This document shows positions 6,837 to 7,460 of a DNA stretch of 7,460 nt, piece by piece (the stretch's first letter is position 1; each line of letters opens with the position of its first letter). The notes under the pieces were generated by a model, which was not told where the DNA came from, ran no database searches, and saw only the letters and a list, made by a program, of their open reading frames with translations. The stretch lies in NCBI GenBank assembly GCA_002477905.1, contig DLLB01000002.1, positions 1 to 7,460 of the forward strand, in the 5' to 3' direction. The DNA is from Clostridiales bacterium UBA7573 (lineage in GTDB: Bacteria > Bacillota > Clostridia > Oscillospirales > CAG-272). Position numbers and translations under genes: made by a program.

Positions 6837-6865
6837 AGTATACCATAGAAATCAGAAAAAAACAA
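6837..6865 (-). promoter_or_regulatory. Probable vegetative promoter with extended -10 for the three-gene - strand operon
   Basis: Read on the - strand: TTGTTT (complement of 6860-6865), a 17-nt spacer, then TATACT (complement of 6837-6842) preceded by TGG, giving an extended -10 (TGnTATACT). The -35 is weak (3 of 6 to TTGACA), but spacing and -10 are good. Transcription would begin near 6830, leaving a leader of about 34 nt to the ATG of the E2-like gene. It would drive the E2-like, FAD and WbsX/GH99-like genes independently of the YitT gene upstream. Confidence 0.65.
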
Positions 6866-6892
6866 GGGCAACGGGAATTGTTTTTGCTTTTT

Positions 6893-7460
6893 TCACAGAT
6901 TTTCGTCGTTTTGCGGAAATTCTGTCCCTTTTACTTGCCTGAATTTTCCGATGGTGTGGTTGACGGTTTCCAAATAGGCAAAAGTTCCCGGATATTTTTT
7001 GAGGATTTGCTCAAAGTCGATCATCTGATGTTTGTTGATTAAGCAGATCAGGAGGGTTTTTTCTTTGTGGGAAAATCCGCCGTTTCCTGCGACGCGCGTG
7101 ACGGTATGATGGAGCTTTGCAATGATCTCTGCCTCCAGTTCGTCCGGTGTATCGGTGATGACGGTATAGTGCAACGCTTCTTTTGCCCCGCTGATGATGC
7201 GGCTGCCGATAAAGCTGGAGATGAACGAGTAGAACAAACACAGGCAAACGGGCTTATAGTTGTAGATCAGTGCGCCGTCCACGCGCTCCGCGTAAACAAA
7301 ATAGCTTGCGGCGGCGATGCAGGCATTGATGCAGAATGTCACCCAAAAGAAGTTCCACTGCGGACGGATCATACTGATATACTTGGAAAATACATCGATC
7401 CCGCCTGTCGAGCCGTTCATTTTGAACAATACGCCATAGCAAAACCCGCTGAGGATACCA
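6893..7460 (-). CDS. YitT family membrane protein, C-terminal part (5' end outside window)
   Basis: The frame is open to the right edge and ends at TGA (6893-6895), giving 189 residues of the C-terminal portion. The upstream residues GILSGFCYGVLFKMNGSTGGIDVFSK are encoded right up to the edge, so the protein begins outside the window; the in-frame TTG at 7429 is not the start. The GSTGGID motif is typical of the YitT/DUF161 membrane domain. Two further hydrophobic segments follow (WVTFCINACIAAASYFVY and VCLCLFYSFISSFIGSRII), then a soluble DUF2179 domain of about 110 residues with the marker segment VAGNGGFSHKEKTLLICLI. Members are polytopic inner-membrane proteins of unknown function with a cytosolic ligand-binding-like tail. 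It is transcribed in the same direction as the next gene, 96 nt away, but that gap holds a promoter, so it may be a separate unit. Confidence 0.92.
   Translation of the reverse strand, partial: GILSGFCYGVLFKMNGSTGGIDVFSKYISMIRPQWNFFWVTFCINACIAAASYFVYAERVDGALIYNYKPVCLCLFYSFISSFIGSRIISGAKEALHYTVITDTPDELEAEIIAKLHHTVTRVAGNGGFSHKEKTLLICLINKHQMIDFEQILKKYPGTFAYLETVNHTIGKFRQVKGTEFPQNDENL

Noticed and set aside
6858..6885. Inverted repeat AAAAACAA / TTGTTTTT after the YitT gene as a terminator
   Set aside because: Eight A/T-rich pairs with a 12-nt loop are too weak for a confident intrinsic terminator, and the T run also serves as the -35 region of the promoter. It may contribute but cannot be called.
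6503..7042. 179-residue open frame on the + strand spanning the E2-like and YitT genes
   Set aside because: It crosses two well-supported genes and the promoter between them, and its translation is Phe-rich without family character. It is antisense noise.
7427..7429. TTG at 7429 as the start of the YitT-family gene
   Set aside because: The frame continues to the window edge with typical family sequence (GILSGFCYGVLFKMNGSTGG), so the gene is simply cut by the edge.

Overview
The window looks like ordinary chromosome of a Gram-positive anaerobe of the Clostridia (Bacillota), possibly Oscillospiraceae/Lachnospiraceae-like. The grounds are strong AGGAGG-type ribosome binding sites, a roughly balanced base composition, and the families present (YitT/DUF2179 membrane protein, COG2509-type FAD protein, stand-alone E2-like acyltransferase-fold protein, WbsX/GH99-like protein). 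This assignment is by familiarity of families, not by a search. No tRNA, rRNA, CRISPR array, insertion sequence or phage gene was seen.

Layout: two convergent gene sets meet at a bidirectional hairpin terminator near 3165-3209. On the + strand (1-3136) lies the end of an operon: the C-terminal 88 residues of an unrecognised protein, an ABC-2-type ATPase, and a 677-residue permease. These are tightly packed, with a 9-nt gap and then an 8-nt overlap. The permease is two six-helix halves in one chain, so the ATPase and this single permease could form an exporter or self-resistance type transporter whose substrate cannot be read from the sequence.

On the - strand (7460 down to 3215) the order of transcription is: a YitT-family membrane protein (5' end outside the window), then a promoter, then a three-gene run. 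That run is an E2/chloramphenicol-acetyltransferase-fold protein whose catalytic His position is Glu, a COG2509-type FAD-dependent oxidoreductase with a Cys cluster, and a cytosolic WbsX/GH99-like protein that keeps the E-x2-E carboxylate pair.

Most notable: the internally duplicated 12-helix permease, the His-to-Glu change in the E2-like protein, the unusual company of the GH99-like gene, and a hairpin that could hide that gene's ribosome binding site. No clearly new multi-gene system is evident; these are leads, not discoveries.
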